From Desulfosporosinus sp. (GTDB lineage: Bacteria > Bacillota > Desulfitobacteriia > Desulfitobacteriales > Desulfitobacteriaceae): a stretch of 64,000 nt of DNA. The notes beneath the pieces were generated by a model. It was given only the letters and a program-made list of their open reading frames with translations. It did not search any database and was not told where the DNA came from. Shown here in pieces: positions 15,471-24,595 of the stretch. Both the position numbers and the translations under genes were made by a program. Location: assembly GCA_003513495.1 (NCBI GenBank), contig DOPM01000029.1:124001-188000 (forward strand), given 5' to 3'. Positions within the stretch are counted from its first letter, which is position 1; the number at the start of each line of letters is the position of its first letter.

Positions 15471-15612
15471 ATTAGTTTTCTTTAGACACTTTATTATATG
15501 TATAATCTAGCAAATTCGTCAACATTTTATGCAAATAATTGATACTCTGGATTTACAGATTATTTTAGGGTATTGATACCCTAAGAAAAGGCTATTTGCT
15601 GAAGGTTGGGCT

Positions 15613-15642
15613 TTGCCTTTCCTCTTGCCTATATGATATAAT
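15613..15642 (+). promoter_or_regulatory. Probable promoter of the SCIFF unit
   Basis: TTGCCT (15613-15618), an 18-bp spacer and TATAAT (15637-15642) lie 45 bp before the SCIFF start codon. Confidence 0.5.
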
Positions 15643-15687
15643 CGATGAGTAAATTAGATACGATAGTTTCGAGAGGAGGGTGTTTGG

Positions 15688-15828
15688 ATGGCAAAACACA
15701 TTCAGACAATTGTGAAAGCAAATTTAAGTGCTACTGTGAAAACAGGTGGGTGTGGCAAGTGCCAGACCTCTTGTCAATCTGCTTGTAAGACGTCTTGCAC
15801 GGTTGGAAATCAAGTGTGTGTTAAATAA
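15688..15828 (+). CDS. scfA: SCIFF six-cysteine ranthipeptide precursor
   Basis: A 46-residue ribosomally made peptide with six cysteines in the C-terminal half: CGKC, then SC, AC, SC and VC, within the family pattern 'six Cys in forty-five'. The N-terminus MAKHIQTIVKANL is the conserved leader. Cys residues become thioether-linked to partner residues by the radical SAM maturase encoded directly downstream. GAGAGGAGGG precedes the ATG. SCIFF is nearly universal in Clostridia and has been tied to quorum-like regulation in some species; the role here is unknown. Confidence 0.96.
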   Translation: MAKHIQTIVKANLSATVKTGGCGKCQTSCQSACKTSCTVGNQVCVK

Positions 15829-15858
15829 GGCCGCTGGCTTAATTCAACATAGGATCTC

Positions 15859-15900
15859 AGAACCCACCCCTCATAGCGGGGCGGGTTCTGTTTCTGTTTA
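15859..15900 (+). terminator. Intercistronic terminator/attenuator between SCIFF and its maturase
   Basis: CAGAACCCACCCC pairs with GGGGCGGGTTCTG (one A-C mismatch) across a six-base loop, followed by TTTCTGTTT. The maturase has no obvious promoter of its own, so the hairpin probably lets only part of the transcripts continue. That would yield excess precursor over enzyme. Confidence 0.75.
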
Positions 15901-15929
15901 CTTAGAAAAAGAGAGGATCTGGATTGTGA

Positions 15930-17417
15930 ATGTTAGATTTATTGTATTTTGAGAAATATCCCTTAAAGAAAAATGTCCATAGTTATCGTCAAGGGGATCT
16001 ATCGATTGCCCATGATGTTAACTCCGGATCCTTACATGTCCTCGATGAGGGGACCTATAATGTCCTTAAGGCAATTGAAGAATTGCAAGAGTTGTCAGGG
16101 AGTATTAGCATAGCCGGAATTACCCAGGTTCTCAGGCAAACAGGCAAAACAGAACTGGGAGAAGAACTCACTGAAATTCTAGAAGAGCTGGAGGAACTCC
16201 GTAAAGAAGGGACACTTTTTACGGCGGAGGCGGAAGGTATTCAGCCGACTTATCCAGCAAAGCCTATTGTTAAGGCGATATGCCTTCATGTTGCTCACGA
16301 CTGCAATCTGCGCTGTGAGTATTGCTTTGCAGGAACAGGTGCTTTTGGGGGAAGTAGAACAATGATGGATTTAGAGACAGGTAAAAAGGGGATCGACTTT
16401 GTTTTAGAATCATCTGGACATAGAAATCATTGTGAAGTCGATTTCTTTGGAGGAGAACCCCTGCTTAATTTTAGATTGGTTAAGGACTTGGTTGAATACG
16501 GTAGGAAGGCCGGGGCAGAGCGAGGTAAAACCATCAAATTCACACTGACCACCAATGGAGTATTACTGAATGATAAAATCCAAGAATTTCTTGAACAAGA
16601 AGATATAAGCGTGGTTTTGAGCTTGGATGGCCGCCCGGAAGTACATGATCGAATGAGACCTTATGCAGATGGTCGAGGAAGTTATGCCAAAGTTACTCCG
16701 TTGATTAAACAGTTTGCTACCCAACGACCGGAAAGCTCGCCTTATGCTCTAGGAACCTATTACTATGTGCGGGGGACCTATACACATTTTAATTTAGATT
16801 TTGACCAGGATGTTTTGCACATGGCGGATTTAGGAATCAAACAAATATCCGTGGAACCTGTTGTAGCGGGACCTAAGGATGCTTATGCCTTTCAAGAGGG
16901 AGATCTCGATAAAATACGCGAAGCCTATGATCGCCTCGGCGAGGAGTTGATATTACGCCGTGGGCAAGGACGAGATTTTAACTTCTTCCATTTTAATGTT
17001 GCTTTAGATCAAGGCCCCTGCATGGTCAAACGACTTTCAGGATGTGGGGCTGGTCACGAGTATGTGGCAATTTCACCCGAGGGAGATCTATATCCCTGTC
17101 ACCAGTTTGTTGGTCAGGAGACCTATAAGCTTGGGTCACTCTACGATGAAACCCCACTCCAATTAAAGGAAGAACTAGTAAAGGAATTTCGTTCCGCCCA
17201 TGTCTACGCGAAGCCGTCATGCCGAGAGTGTTGGGCACGCTTTGCCTGTAGTGGAGGATGTCATGCTGCCAACGTTTCCTTTACCCAGAACCTGACAGAG
17301 GTTTACACATTAGGATGTGAGCTTCAAAAAAAACGTTTGGAAGTAGCCCTTTACGTAAAGATCAAAGAACTTATGTCCGGGGCGTGTCAGGGGGACGGTC
17401 CTTTTGACACACTTTAA
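15930..17417 (+). CDS. scfB: SCIFF radical SAM maturase (SPASM protein)
   Basis: Cytosolic iron-sulfur enzyme of 495 residues that installs thioether bridges in the SCIFF peptide. An N-terminal peptide-recognition (RRE-like) region precedes the radical SAM core, whose CNLRCEYC motif (CX3CX2C) is near residue 123. GGEPL is near 174. The SPASM domain supplies the auxiliary-cluster cysteines: CGAGHEY, YPCHQF and CRECWARFACSGGC (about 370-450). This is the usual family architecture. It lies directly downstream of its substrate gene. Confidence 0.96.
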   Translation: MLDLLYFEKYPLKKNVHSYRQGDLSIAHDVNSGSLHVLDEGTYNVLKAIEELQELSGSISIAGITQVLRQTGKTELGEELTEILEELEELRKEGTLFTAEAEGIQPTYPAKPIVKAICLHVAHDCNLRCEYCFAGTGAFGGSRTMMDLETGKKGIDFVLESSGHRNHCEVDFFGGEPLLNFRLVKDLVEYGRKAGAERGKTIKFTLTTNGVLLNDKIQEFLEQEDISVVLSLDGRPEVHDRMRPYADGRGSYAKVTPLIKQFATQRPESSPYALGTYYYVRGTYTHFNLDFDQDVLHMADLGIKQISVEPVVAGPKDAYAFQEGDLDKIREAYDRLGEELILRRGQGRDFNFFHFNVALDQGPCMVKRLSGCGAGHEYVAISPEGDLYPCHQFVGQETYKLGSLYDETPLQLKEELVKEFRSAHVYAKPSCRECWARFACSGGCHAANVSFTQNLTEVYTLGCELQKKRLEVALYVKIKELMSGACQGDGPFDTL

Positions 17418-17491
17418 GATTTTAGGTTTGACGGGTTGAAAAGACATGGTACAATGTTATTTGGGATTAAATGGTCAAGGGGGAGAACTGT

Positions 17492-18157
17492 TTGAATAAA
17501 AAATCGCAACGTATTTTTGCGGGTGTACTTGCTGTTTTTGTTAGTGTTGCTATGGTTGGTTCGGCATTTATCGGTTACTTTATGGGGGGGGATATACCTT
17601 CGGCTAACCCGGGAGCCTATAATACGGCCAACGCTGAAGCAGAATACCAAGACCAAAAGGCGCGAATAGACGCCATGGTTCAGCAAGCTAAAGCAGACCC
17701 TGATAATGTTCAATTACAAACGGCGCTCGGAAATGAATACTATGATGCTGCAATAAATGCTCAAGTAGTAGCGCCTAACGAGATGCAAGAAAACTTTAAA
17801 AAAGCTGTTGAGGTATACCAACAGGTTTTGAAAACAAATAACGATCCAAATATTATGGTGGATATGGCGACATCTGCTTTTTATAGTGGAGACTACGATT
17901 TAGCAGAAAAGAGCTATAATGAGGCCATAGTCCTTAAGCCTGATTTCATAAATGCCCTGTTCAACTATGGTATTTTCCTTTCTCAAGCAAAGCAAGATTG
18001 GGCTGGAGCTCTTAATCAGTGGCAGAAGGCTCTGCCTCTGGCACGGAATGATCAAGAAAAAGAGGAAATCCAAGCGATGATTAATATGGCTCAAAGCCAA
18101 CTCCAAGCTAAAACGACAGATGGTATGTCAAACCCTAATTTGAAAAAGGGCGAGTAA
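17492..18157 (+). CDS. Membrane-anchored TPR protein
   Basis: Protein of 221 residues with an N-terminal anchor (IFAGVLAVFVSVAMVGSAFIGYF) and an extracytoplasmic part containing about three tetratricopeptide-like repeats between residues 60 and 200 (for example YDLAEKSYNEAIVLKPDFINALFNYGIFL). The frame is open from ATG 17471, but GGGGGAG sits between that codon and TTG 17492, so TTG is the likely start. TPRs mediate protein contacts. Its neighbours are the SCIFF maturase and walJ-htrA, and no specific partner can be named. Confidence 0.8.
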   Translation: MNKKSQRIFAGVLAVFVSVAMVGSAFIGYFMGGDIPSANPGAYNTANAEAEYQDQKARIDAMVQQAKADPDNVQLQTALGNEYYDAAINAQVVAPNEMQENFKKAVEVYQQVLKTNNDPNIMVDMATSAFYSGDYDLAEKSYNEAIVLKPDFINALFNYGIFLSQAKQDWAGALNQWQKALPLARNDQEKEEIQAMINMAQSQLQAKTTDGMSNPNLKKGE

Positions 18158-18203
18158 CGTTAGGTGTTTTGAGTTCATTGCTGTTAGAAGGGAGGGAATA
18201 TCA

Positions 18204-19013
18204 TTGCATTTTACAACCTTGGCGAGTGGAAGTTCCGGAAATGCAATTCTTGTTGGGGAAGATAACCGGCATTTACTTGTAGATTGTGGAATTAGTGGAA
18301 AGAGTCTATTGCATAACCTTTCCCAGGTCAACCTATTGTGCTCGGAAATTGAAGGAATTGTAGTTACTCATGAACATGTGGATCATATTCGTGGAGTGGG
18401 AATACTAGCCAGGAAGTTAAAAATACCAATTTACGCTACGGCGGGGCTCTGGAAGGTTATGGGTCCTTCCCTGGGAAAGCTTGCAGAAAATCAGCGCATA
18501 GAAGTTCAAGAGTCTTTTTCTTGTGCAGGCCTTAATGTTTTGCTCTATCCTACATCTCATGATAGTCGAGAAAGCTACGGACTAAAGGTTTCACGTCCCA
18601 GGCAAAAGGATAGAAGAGACTTAGCAATCGGGATTGCCACTGACAGTGGCATGATAACTGAAGAAATGCACCGACATCTGCAAGGGTGCGATGCCCTTGT
18701 CGTAGAAGCTAATTATGATAAAGACCGATTACAGAATGGGCCTTATCCCGCCTATCTAAAACGGCGAATCAGCGGGAAATATGGTCATTTAGAAAATAAG
18801 CAGTTGGCAGAAGGGCTTATCGAATGGATTAAAGAAAATACGCAACGTGTCATATTAGCCCATCTAAGTAAAGAAAATAATACTCCGGAAATCGCTTTGT
18901 CTACGGTTCTTGGTATTCTTAGAAACTCAAAGAGGGCTAAAGAGTACTCTGATGTTCATGTTGCTGTAGCTCCGCGTCATTCCCCGCATGAATTGATGAT
19001 GTTAATGGAATAA
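18204..19013 (+). CDS. walJ: MBL-fold metallohydrolase WalJ (YycJ)
   Basis: Cytosolic metallo-beta-lactamase-fold protein of 269 residues. The metal-binding motif THEHVDHIRG is near residue 61, with further ligands in TATDSGMI and the C-terminal APRHSPH. LASGSSGNAILV is the family's N-terminal signature. In Bacillus and relatives, yycJ sits with the walRK operon and htrC and has been linked to cell-wall homeostasis or DNA repair. Here it keeps only the HtrA neighbour, 20 bp downstream. The start is TTG with GAAGGGAGGG before it. Confidence 0.92.
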   Translation: MHFTTLASGSSGNAILVGEDNRHLLVDCGISGKSLLHNLSQVNLLCSEIEGIVVTHEHVDHIRGVGILARKLKIPIYATAGLWKVMGPSLGKLAENQRIEVQESFSCAGLNVLLYPTSHDSRESYGLKVSRPRQKDRRDLAIGIATDSGMITEEMHRHLQGCDALVVEANYDKDRLQNGPYPAYLKRRISGKYGHLENKQLAEGLIEWIKENTQRVILAHLSKENNTPEIALSTVLGILRNSKRAKEYSDVHVAVAPRHSPHELMMLME

Positions 19014-19033
19014 TAGGCTGAGGAGGTTTAGTT

Positions 19034-20179
19034 ATGGACTACTATAAGGATCATAATTATTCTAGCAGAGGGCGTGGCTTTTTTTCTACCCTTGTAATTG
19101 CTTTAATCAGTGCAGTTCTAGGTGGAATTATTGCCGTGGCATTGGTTCCATCGGTGTACGGGAATAAGCAAGTGACACCCACCAACCAAGTCATTTTAAA
19201 TGAAGGACCAACCACCCCATCGATTCAAACAGACGGAGCTAATTTCCCAGTCCCTCAGATTGCAAAAACTACTGGGCCAGCCGTTGTCGGGATTGCTAAT
19301 TTTCAATCACGAGGGGCATTTTTCGGAGGAAGTAGTTTTACTGAAGTAGGTAGCGGCTCGGGTTTTATCATTGATGCTAAAAATGGCTACATTGTCACCA
19401 ATAATCATGTGATTGCTGGTGCAGAAAAACTCATTGTAAGTCTGGCCGATGGCCGTAATCTTGATGCAAGACTTGTCGGCGGAGATGAACGTACGGACTT
19501 AGCAGTGGTTCGGATTACAGATACAAAGGACCTAGTAGCTACACAGCTGGGGGATTCTTCAAAAATACAAGTCGGTGAACCGGTGGTAGCCATCGGGAAC
19601 CCTGGAGGACAAGAATTTGCTCGCTCTGTGACTACTGGTGTTGTTTCTGCAACCAATCGTATTTTGAATATTCCCGGCGAAGCAAGTTTTAACCTCATTC
19701 AAACTGATGCTGCTATCAATCCTGGAAACAGCGGGGGGCCACTTGTAAATTACCAAGGGCAAGTGATCGGGATAAATTCCGCAAAAAATCAAGAACCAGG
19801 ATTTGAAGGTATGGGTTTTGCTATTCCTATTACGGATGCCTTACCCACCATTAAACAGTTAATAGAAAAAGGGTATGCCAGTCATCCTGGGCTTAATGTC
19901 CAAATTGATCCTAGATATACAGCTGAATATGCTAGTCAACGAGGATGGCCGGAAGGAGCTTATGTTTCCAAAGTCACTCCCGGCGGGCCGGCTGAAAAGG
20001 CGGGAATCCGGGCCGGGGATGTTTTGACAAAGATTAATGGCATAGCAATCAAGAGTTCTCTGGAATTAACCCATCAGTTATTGAAACATAAGCCGGGAGA
20101 TACGGTTACTGTAACATATTACCGTGATAACAAAACCACGGATGTTTCATTAGTGCTTACGGAAATCAAGTCTCAATAA
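19034..20179 (+). CDS. HtrA-like S1C serine protease
   Basis: Membrane-anchored quality-control protease of 381 residues. One N-terminal transmembrane segment (FFSTLVIALISAVLGGIIAVALV) anchors a trypsin-like domain with the catalytic triad His in NNHVIAG (near 124), Asp in RTDLAVV (near 154) and Ser in NPGNSGGPL (near 234). A single PDZ domain follows (about 285-375, with AEKAGIRAGDVLTKING). It is the YyxA/HtrC-type partner of walJ. GAGGAGG precedes the ATG. A terminator follows. Confidence 0.95.
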   Translation: MDYYKDHNYSSRGRGFFSTLVIALISAVLGGIIAVALVPSVYGNKQVTPTNQVILNEGPTTPSIQTDGANFPVPQIAKTTGPAVVGIANFQSRGAFFGGSSFTEVGSGSGFIIDAKNGYIVTNNHVIAGAEKLIVSLADGRNLDARLVGGDERTDLAVVRITDTKDLVATQLGDSSKIQVGEPVVAIGNPGGQEFARSVTTGVVSATNRILNIPGEASFNLIQTDAAINPGNSGGPLVNYQGQVIGINSAKNQEPGFEGMGFAIPITDALPTIKQLIEKGYASHPGLNVQIDPRYTAEYASQRGWPEGAYVSKVTPGGPAEKAGIRAGDVLTKINGIAIKSSLELTHQLLKHKPGDTVTVTYYRDNKTTDVSLVLTEIKSQ

Positions 20180-20207
20180 AAGACATCAGTTAAGGATATA
20201 TAAGATC

Positions 20208-20256
20208 AAGCCTGTAACTTAGTTTAATTTTATGAGACTAAAGTTACAGGCTTTAT
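20208..20256 (+). terminator. Hairpin terminator after the HtrA gene
   Basis: AAGCCTGTAACTTAGT pairs with ACTAAAGTTACAGGCTT (one bulge). The T-run is short (TTATAAG). Confidence 0.7.
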
Positions 20257-20544
20257 AAGTATTTAAGTTGCTATTATTAGGAAACTAATTATTTTTTATG
20301 CCTGAAAGCAGCGTATCGAAGTGTAGCTGCCTTTAAACCCTTTACAGGCCCGATTGAAGTAAGCCATCTATCCTTTCGTTATAAAGAAGAGGGTCCTATG
20401 GTTTTTTAAGATAATTAGGAAGATTAATCGTATTTCTTAAAAGTTTGAAGGTAAAGTTGAACTCTCGCCATGAATGCAGTATTATTGAGGGTAGGGGTAA
20501 AAATGGCAAAATCAGGATTATCTAGTGAGAAAGGTTGATAACGG
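20257..20544. other. glnS upstream region
   Basis: There is no T-box signature (no AGGGTGGNACCGCG block) and no clear promoter hexamer pair. A short frame with a GTAGGGG ribosome site (ATG 20502, eleven codons) ends a few bases before the glnS start codon. I would not call it a gene. Confidence 0.4.
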
Positions 20545-22200
20545 ATGGAAAACAAATCCTCCTCGAATTTTCTTAAGAATATTGTTAACGAGGATTTAAA
20601 ATTAGGTAAGGTGGATCATATTATCACACGTTTCCCACCGGAACCTAACGGCTATTTACATATTGGGCATGCAAAGTCCATCATTTTGAATTTTGAATTA
20701 GCGGATGAATTTAAGGGTAAGACCCATCTGCGCTTTGATGATACCAATCCAGTGAAAGAGGATACGGAATATGTAGAATCAATTAAGGAAGATGTATCTT
20801 GGCTTGGATATGAATGGGATAATTTGTTTTTTGCCTCGGATTATTTTGAGGAAATGTACGAACGGGCAGTTTTGCTGATTAAAAAGGGCAAGGCCTACGT
20901 TTGTGATTCTACAGCCGAGGAAATTCGTCGGATGCGTGGATCACTCACAGAGGTAGGACAAAAAAGCCCTTACCGGGATCGGTCTGTTGAAGAAAACTTA
21001 GCGTTATTTGAACGTATGCGTCAAGGGGAATTCAAAGATGGGCAAAAGGTCTTACGTGCCAAGATAGACATGGCTTCACCAAACATTAATATGAGGGACC
21101 CTGTTCTTTACAGGATTGCACATGCCACCCATCATAATACAGGAGACAAATGGTGTATCTACCCCATGTATGATTTTGCTCATCCGTTAGAAGATGCTAT
21201 TGAAGGTGTTACGCATTCCATTTGTACGTTGGAATTTGAAGATCATCGTCCCTTGTATGATTGGGTCATTCGAGAGTGTGAAATGGAGAATGTACCCCAT
21301 CAATATGAATTTGCCCGTTTAAATATTACAAATATGGTTATGAGTAAGCGCAAGCTAAAGCAACTGGTCGACGAGAAAGTCGTGGATGGTTGGGATGATC
21401 CTCGAATGCCTACCATTTCGGGACTTCGACGCAGAGGTTATACTGCAGAGGCGATTCGTAATTTCGCTCGTGAAATCGGGGTGGCTAAAGCGGATAGTGT
21501 TGTCGACAGCAAGATGCTGGAGCATTTTATTAGAGAAGACTTAAAGCTTAAGGCACCAAGGACTATGGCCGTTCTTGATCCGCTTAAGGTCCTTATTACT
21601 AATTACCCAGAAGATCAAGTAGAGATGTTAGAGGCTGAAAATAACCCGGAGAATCCGGAAATGGGGAATCGGCAAATTCCCTTTTCGCGCGAGATTTATA
21701 TTGAGCAAGACGATTTTATGGAGAATCCACCTCCTAAGTATCATAGGCTTTTCCCAGGGAATGAAGTTCGTTTAAAAAACGCGTATTTTATTAAATGCAA
21801 TAGTATCGTCAAGGATGAGAGCGGCAAGGTCATCGAGTTGCACTGTACCTATGACCCAGAGACCAAGAGTGGATCAGGTTTTACGGGAAGAAAGGTCAAA
21901 GGGACAATTCACTGGGTAGATGCATCGCAAGCTGTACCTGCGGAATTTAGATTATACGAACCTTTGATTTTAGATCAAGATGAAGAGGATGAGACCTCAT
22001 TTTTAGAGCACATTAATCCTAAGTCCTTTGAGATCGTTCAAGGTTTTGTGGAACCAAATATTGAAAGTTCAAAGCCTCAGGACAAATTCCAATTCTTTAG
22101 ACATGGCTACTTTAATGTAGATCCCTTAAGCACCAAACAGAAAAAACTCATTTTTAACAGAATTGTATCTTTGAAAAGTTCCTTTCAATTACCAAAATGA
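20545..22200 (+). CDS. glnS: Glutaminyl-tRNA synthetase
   Basis: Class I synthetase of 551 residues that charges tRNA-Gln directly. The HIGH signature lies in PPEPNGYLHIGHAKS near residue 32, and the KMSKS equivalent is MSKRKLKQL near 266. DDTNPVKEDTEYVESI and the C-terminal two-barrel anticodon-binding region (after about 340) are of the bacterial/eukaryotic GlnRS type, close to E. coli GlnS in length. Most Firmicutes lack this enzyme and make Gln-tRNA by GatCAB amidation, so ancient transfer is likely. It is a single-gene unit with its own terminator. Confidence 0.96.
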   Translation: MENKSSSNFLKNIVNEDLKLGKVDHIITRFPPEPNGYLHIGHAKSIILNFELADEFKGKTHLRFDDTNPVKEDTEYVESIKEDVSWLGYEWDNLFFASDYFEEMYERAVLLIKKGKAYVCDSTAEEIRRMRGSLTEVGQKSPYRDRSVEENLALFERMRQGEFKDGQKVLRAKIDMASPNINMRDPVLYRIAHATHHNTGDKWCIYPMYDFAHPLEDAIEGVTHSICTLEFEDHRPLYDWVIRECEMENVPHQYEFARLNITNMVMSKRKLKQLVDEKVVDGWDDPRMPTISGLRRRGYTAEAIRNFAREIGVAKADSVVDSKMLEHFIREDLKLKAPRTMAVLDPLKVLITNYPEDQVEMLEAENNPENPEMGNRQIPFSREIYIEQDDFMENPPPKYHRLFPGNEVRLKNAYFIKCNSIVKDESGKVIELHCTYDPETKSGSGFTGRKVKGTIHWVDASQAVPAEFRLYEPLILDQDEEDETSFLEHINPKSFEIVQGFVEPNIESSKPQDKFQFFRHGYFNVDPLSTKQKKLIFNRIVSLKSSFQLPK

Positions 22201-22245
22201 GTTGGTCCAATAAAAGGGGCCCAAAAAAGCTTTTTAAAAACTAAG

Positions 22246-22294
22246 TCAGAGTAGAGGACGGGGCTATTTCCGTCTTCTACTCTGATTTTGTTTC
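22246..22294 (+). terminator. Rho-independent terminator after glnS
   Basis: TCAGAGTAGAGGACGG pairs with CCGTCTTCTACTCTGA (one G-T pair), followed by TTTTGTTT. It also faces the convergent gene at 22339. Confidence 0.88.
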
Positions 22295-22338
22295 TGATGT
22301 ATAAAGGTCGACATTCTCAATGTAACTCAAAATAAATC

Positions 22339-23442
22339 TCAGGAATCCTGCCTGGTTTGCACTAAATTATTTCTTAAGTGAACGACAAAATCTTGAACAT
22401 TCGTTACCAAAGTGGTTACCTCTAAGGAACCTCTGTCTCTAAGTTTATTAACAGCAAATTCGGCTATGTCGACACAGTAAATATAAACGGGGCGAATCTC
22501 ACCGTTTTTTTGAGTGTAAGCTGGCGTCATATTTCCTGAGGCAATGGTATGTAGCTGGGTAGCAAGACATATGAGGGTAGTGGCTTGACGAGTGTGCTTG
22601 CGCATTTCATCTTGGGCATAATAGACATCAGCAATAACAGGTGGCAATGGTCCATCGTCACGAATCGAGCCAGCAAGCACCAAAGGCACATTATTTGTAA
22701 TGGCAGAATACACAACACCTTCGTCAATAGCTTCCTGCTCGATAAGTCCCTTTAGGGAACCCGCTTCCCTGGCTTTATTTATTAAGTCTAGATGGTGATA
22801 GTGAGCATTTGGTGGAGATTGCTGATTATAAGTATTTTGGCCCAGAGCGGTTCCAAACAGAGCAGCTTCTAGGTCATGGGTTGCCATGGCATTTCCTGCA
22901 AGGATTGCGTGAGCATAACCCTTCGAGATTAAAGTGGAGAGGGCTTGCCTAGAATCATAATCAAAGACAACCGCTGGACCTAAGACCCAGACGATATAGC
23001 CATGATCCTTTTCATACTTTAGGAGTTCATAGAGGTCATTATAGTCCATAGAATAGGCTGTTTCCCTGGAACGGCCGGAGCGAAAAGCAAATAAATCCGT
23101 ATTTGTGTCATTTGATCGAAAGCCATCAGCATATACATAGATTCCCTCATGACCGTCTTCCCTTCGACCGACTATTACTTTATCTCCAACGTTCAGATTT
23201 CTAAATTCAACAACATGGACGGACCCGTCTGTTCTTAGTACGGGTACACCATCCATCCGGCTTTCAGTGGCTAGAATCCAATCTCCATTGATTTTGAAGT
23301 ACTCTGGATAGATGGAGAGGGCATGATAATGCTCTGGTGCGACTCCTGGTTTTTTAACGACAATAACCTGAGCATCTGGTGAAGATAGAAAAGGTTCTTG
23401 GTCAAAGTTAGGTTGCTTATAGTCTGGCAACTGAAATGTCAA
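22339..23442 (-). CDS. COG1915/TIGR00300-type protein, possible ornithine cyclodeaminase
   Basis: Soluble protein of 367 residues related to the archaeal and cyanobacterial COG1915 family (C-terminal part of AgrE/ArgZ; the archaeal members act as ornithine cyclodeaminases). Recognisable parts are RNLNVGDKVIVG, an ILAGNAMATHDLEAALFGTALG core near residue 195, and PLVLAGSIRDDGPLPPVIADVY near 255. The N-terminal LOR/SDH-type domain of about 100 residues found in full-length archaeal members seems absent, or replaced by about 70 unrelated residues. It is transcribed alone. The catalytic claim rests only on family membership. Confidence 0.65.
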   Translation of the reverse strand: MTFQLPDYKQPNFDQEPFLSSPDAQVIVVKKPGVAPEHYHALSIYPEYFKINGDWILATESRMDGVPVLRTDGSVHVVEFRNLNVGDKVIVGRREDGHEGIYVYADGFRSNDTNTDLFAFRSGRSRETAYSMDYNDLYELLKYEKDHGYIVWVLGPAVVFDYDSRQALSTLISKGYAHAILAGNAMATHDLEAALFGTALGQNTYNQQSPPNAHYHHLDLINKAREAGSLKGLIEQEAIDEGVVYSAITNNVPLVLAGSIRDDGPLPPVIADVYYAQDEMRKHTRQATTLICLATQLHTIASGNMTPAYTQKNGEIRPVYIYCVDIAEFAVNKLRDRGSLEVTTLVTNVQDFVVHLRNNLVQTRQDS

Positions 23443-23833
23443 ATCCGTCGTCCTCCTTATAAAGTTTCGCTTATTTTGCCCAAATAAGCGCTTAACTTAC
23501 GTAGGAGCTAAAAAGAGTTGACTATTTATAATTGTTATGGTGCAAAGGGAATATCTATTGAGCCAAGCCAATTATGGAGATATCTATAGTTGGGAAAAGC
23601 ATGCTAAAGTATGGTTAATTTGAATAGAAAATAGCCGGTTTTAATGTAATTTCCCCATTTCACTTATTTAAAGAGATAAAATTACCTATAACCATTAGTG
23701 GAAAAAAATAGCTAAGTTGTTACATTTTTAGAATAGACGCCTGTCCCATGCTTATTGATAATAGAGGTAGTTGATTTCTACTAAGAAAGATCTAATTGAG
23801 ACGGGTTAAATTTCATTTTGGAGGAGGAAAAGA
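23443..23833. other. Divergent intergenic region with a dyad
   Basis: The 390-bp space holds the upstream regions of two divergent genes. CGCTTATTT/AAATAAGCG (23468-23490, five-base spacer) is a symmetrical dyad about 30 bp from the minus-strand gene and could be an operator or leader hairpin. GAGGAGG before the NlpC/P60 gene is a strong ribosome site. I see nothing else. Confidence 0.45.
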
Positions 23834-24508
23834 ATGAAAAACAAATTGTTCCTTGTACTTTTTTTAATTTGCCTCATGCTTTCGTTGCCTACTACTGCCC
23901 AGGCATCCCTGGGTGATGTTCTACTCAAGGTAGGATCTAGAGGAGCAGATGTTGTAGAGTTACAGACAAAGCTTAATACTTTAGGCTATAGCGTTGGAAA
24001 AGCTGATGGGATTTTTGGCAATATGACTAAACAGGGAGTAATGAATTATCAAAAAGCCTATGGTCTGGCTGTGGATGGTCTTGTTGGTCCTATGACAGTT
24101 AAGTCCCTCAATGCAGTTTACTTACAAAATCAGTCCCAGAAGAGGATTTCAGACATTTTGAACACTGCAAAACAATATCTGGGTGTTAGATATCAATGGG
24201 GAGGATCTACACCCCAAACAGGTTTTGATTGCTCAGGATTTGTTGCTTATGTATTTCAGCAGAATGGAATCACCTTGCCAAGGATCTCACGTGATCAATA
24301 TACTGTAGGAACCCCAGTTTCCTTTGAAAATCTAAAACCAGGAGATTTAGTATTTTTCTCGTTTAATGGAAATGGGGTAGTAGATCATGATGGTATCTAT
24401 CTCGGCGGGGGACAATTTATTAATGCGTCGTCCTCTAAAGGAGTTACCATTTATTCCATCGGACCTTACTGGAAATCTGTTTATGTTGGAGCTCGTAGAG
24501 TAATATAA
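23834..24508 (+). CDS. Secreted NlpC/P60 peptidase with peptidoglycan-binding domain
   Basis: Exported cell-wall endopeptidase of 224 residues. The signal peptide (FLVLFLICLMLSLPTTAQA) is followed by a PG_binding_1 domain (about 30-95, LQTKLNTLGYSVGKADGIFG). The C-terminal NlpC/P60 domain has the nucleophile in FDCSGFVAYVF (near Cys 135) and the His in VDHDGIYLGGGQF. It should cut between D-Glu and diamino acid in stem peptides. It shares the SLGD-LLKVGS-type domain opening with the SleB-like gene at 30556. It is followed by a strong terminator. Confidence 0.93.
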   Translation: MKNKLFLVLFLICLMLSLPTTAQASLGDVLLKVGSRGADVVELQTKLNTLGYSVGKADGIFGNMTKQGVMNYQKAYGLAVDGLVGPMTVKSLNAVYLQNQSQKRISDILNTAKQYLGVRYQWGGSTPQTGFDCSGFVAYVFQQNGITLPRISRDQYTVGTPVSFENLKPGDLVFFSFNGNGVVDHDGIYLGGGQFINASSSKGVTIYSIGPYWKSVYVGARRVI

Positions 24509-24519
24509 AGATTATTTTG

Positions 24520-24546
24520 GGGTGCCTGAAGGCGCCCCTTTTTTGT
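24520..24546 (+). terminator. Rho-independent terminator after the NlpC/P60 gene
   Basis: GGGGTGCC pairs with GGCGCCCC (G-T at one position) around TGAA, then TTTTTT. Confidence 0.92.
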
Positions 24547-24595
24547 ACTAAAGGCTTGGCGCCACCCCGAAGAGTTTGTGCTTGCCCCTGCGCTA

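Noticed and set aside
20257..20544. T-box leader for glnS
   Set aside because: GAGGGTCCTATGG near 20390 only vaguely resembles the antiterminator bulge, and no stem I or terminator could be built.
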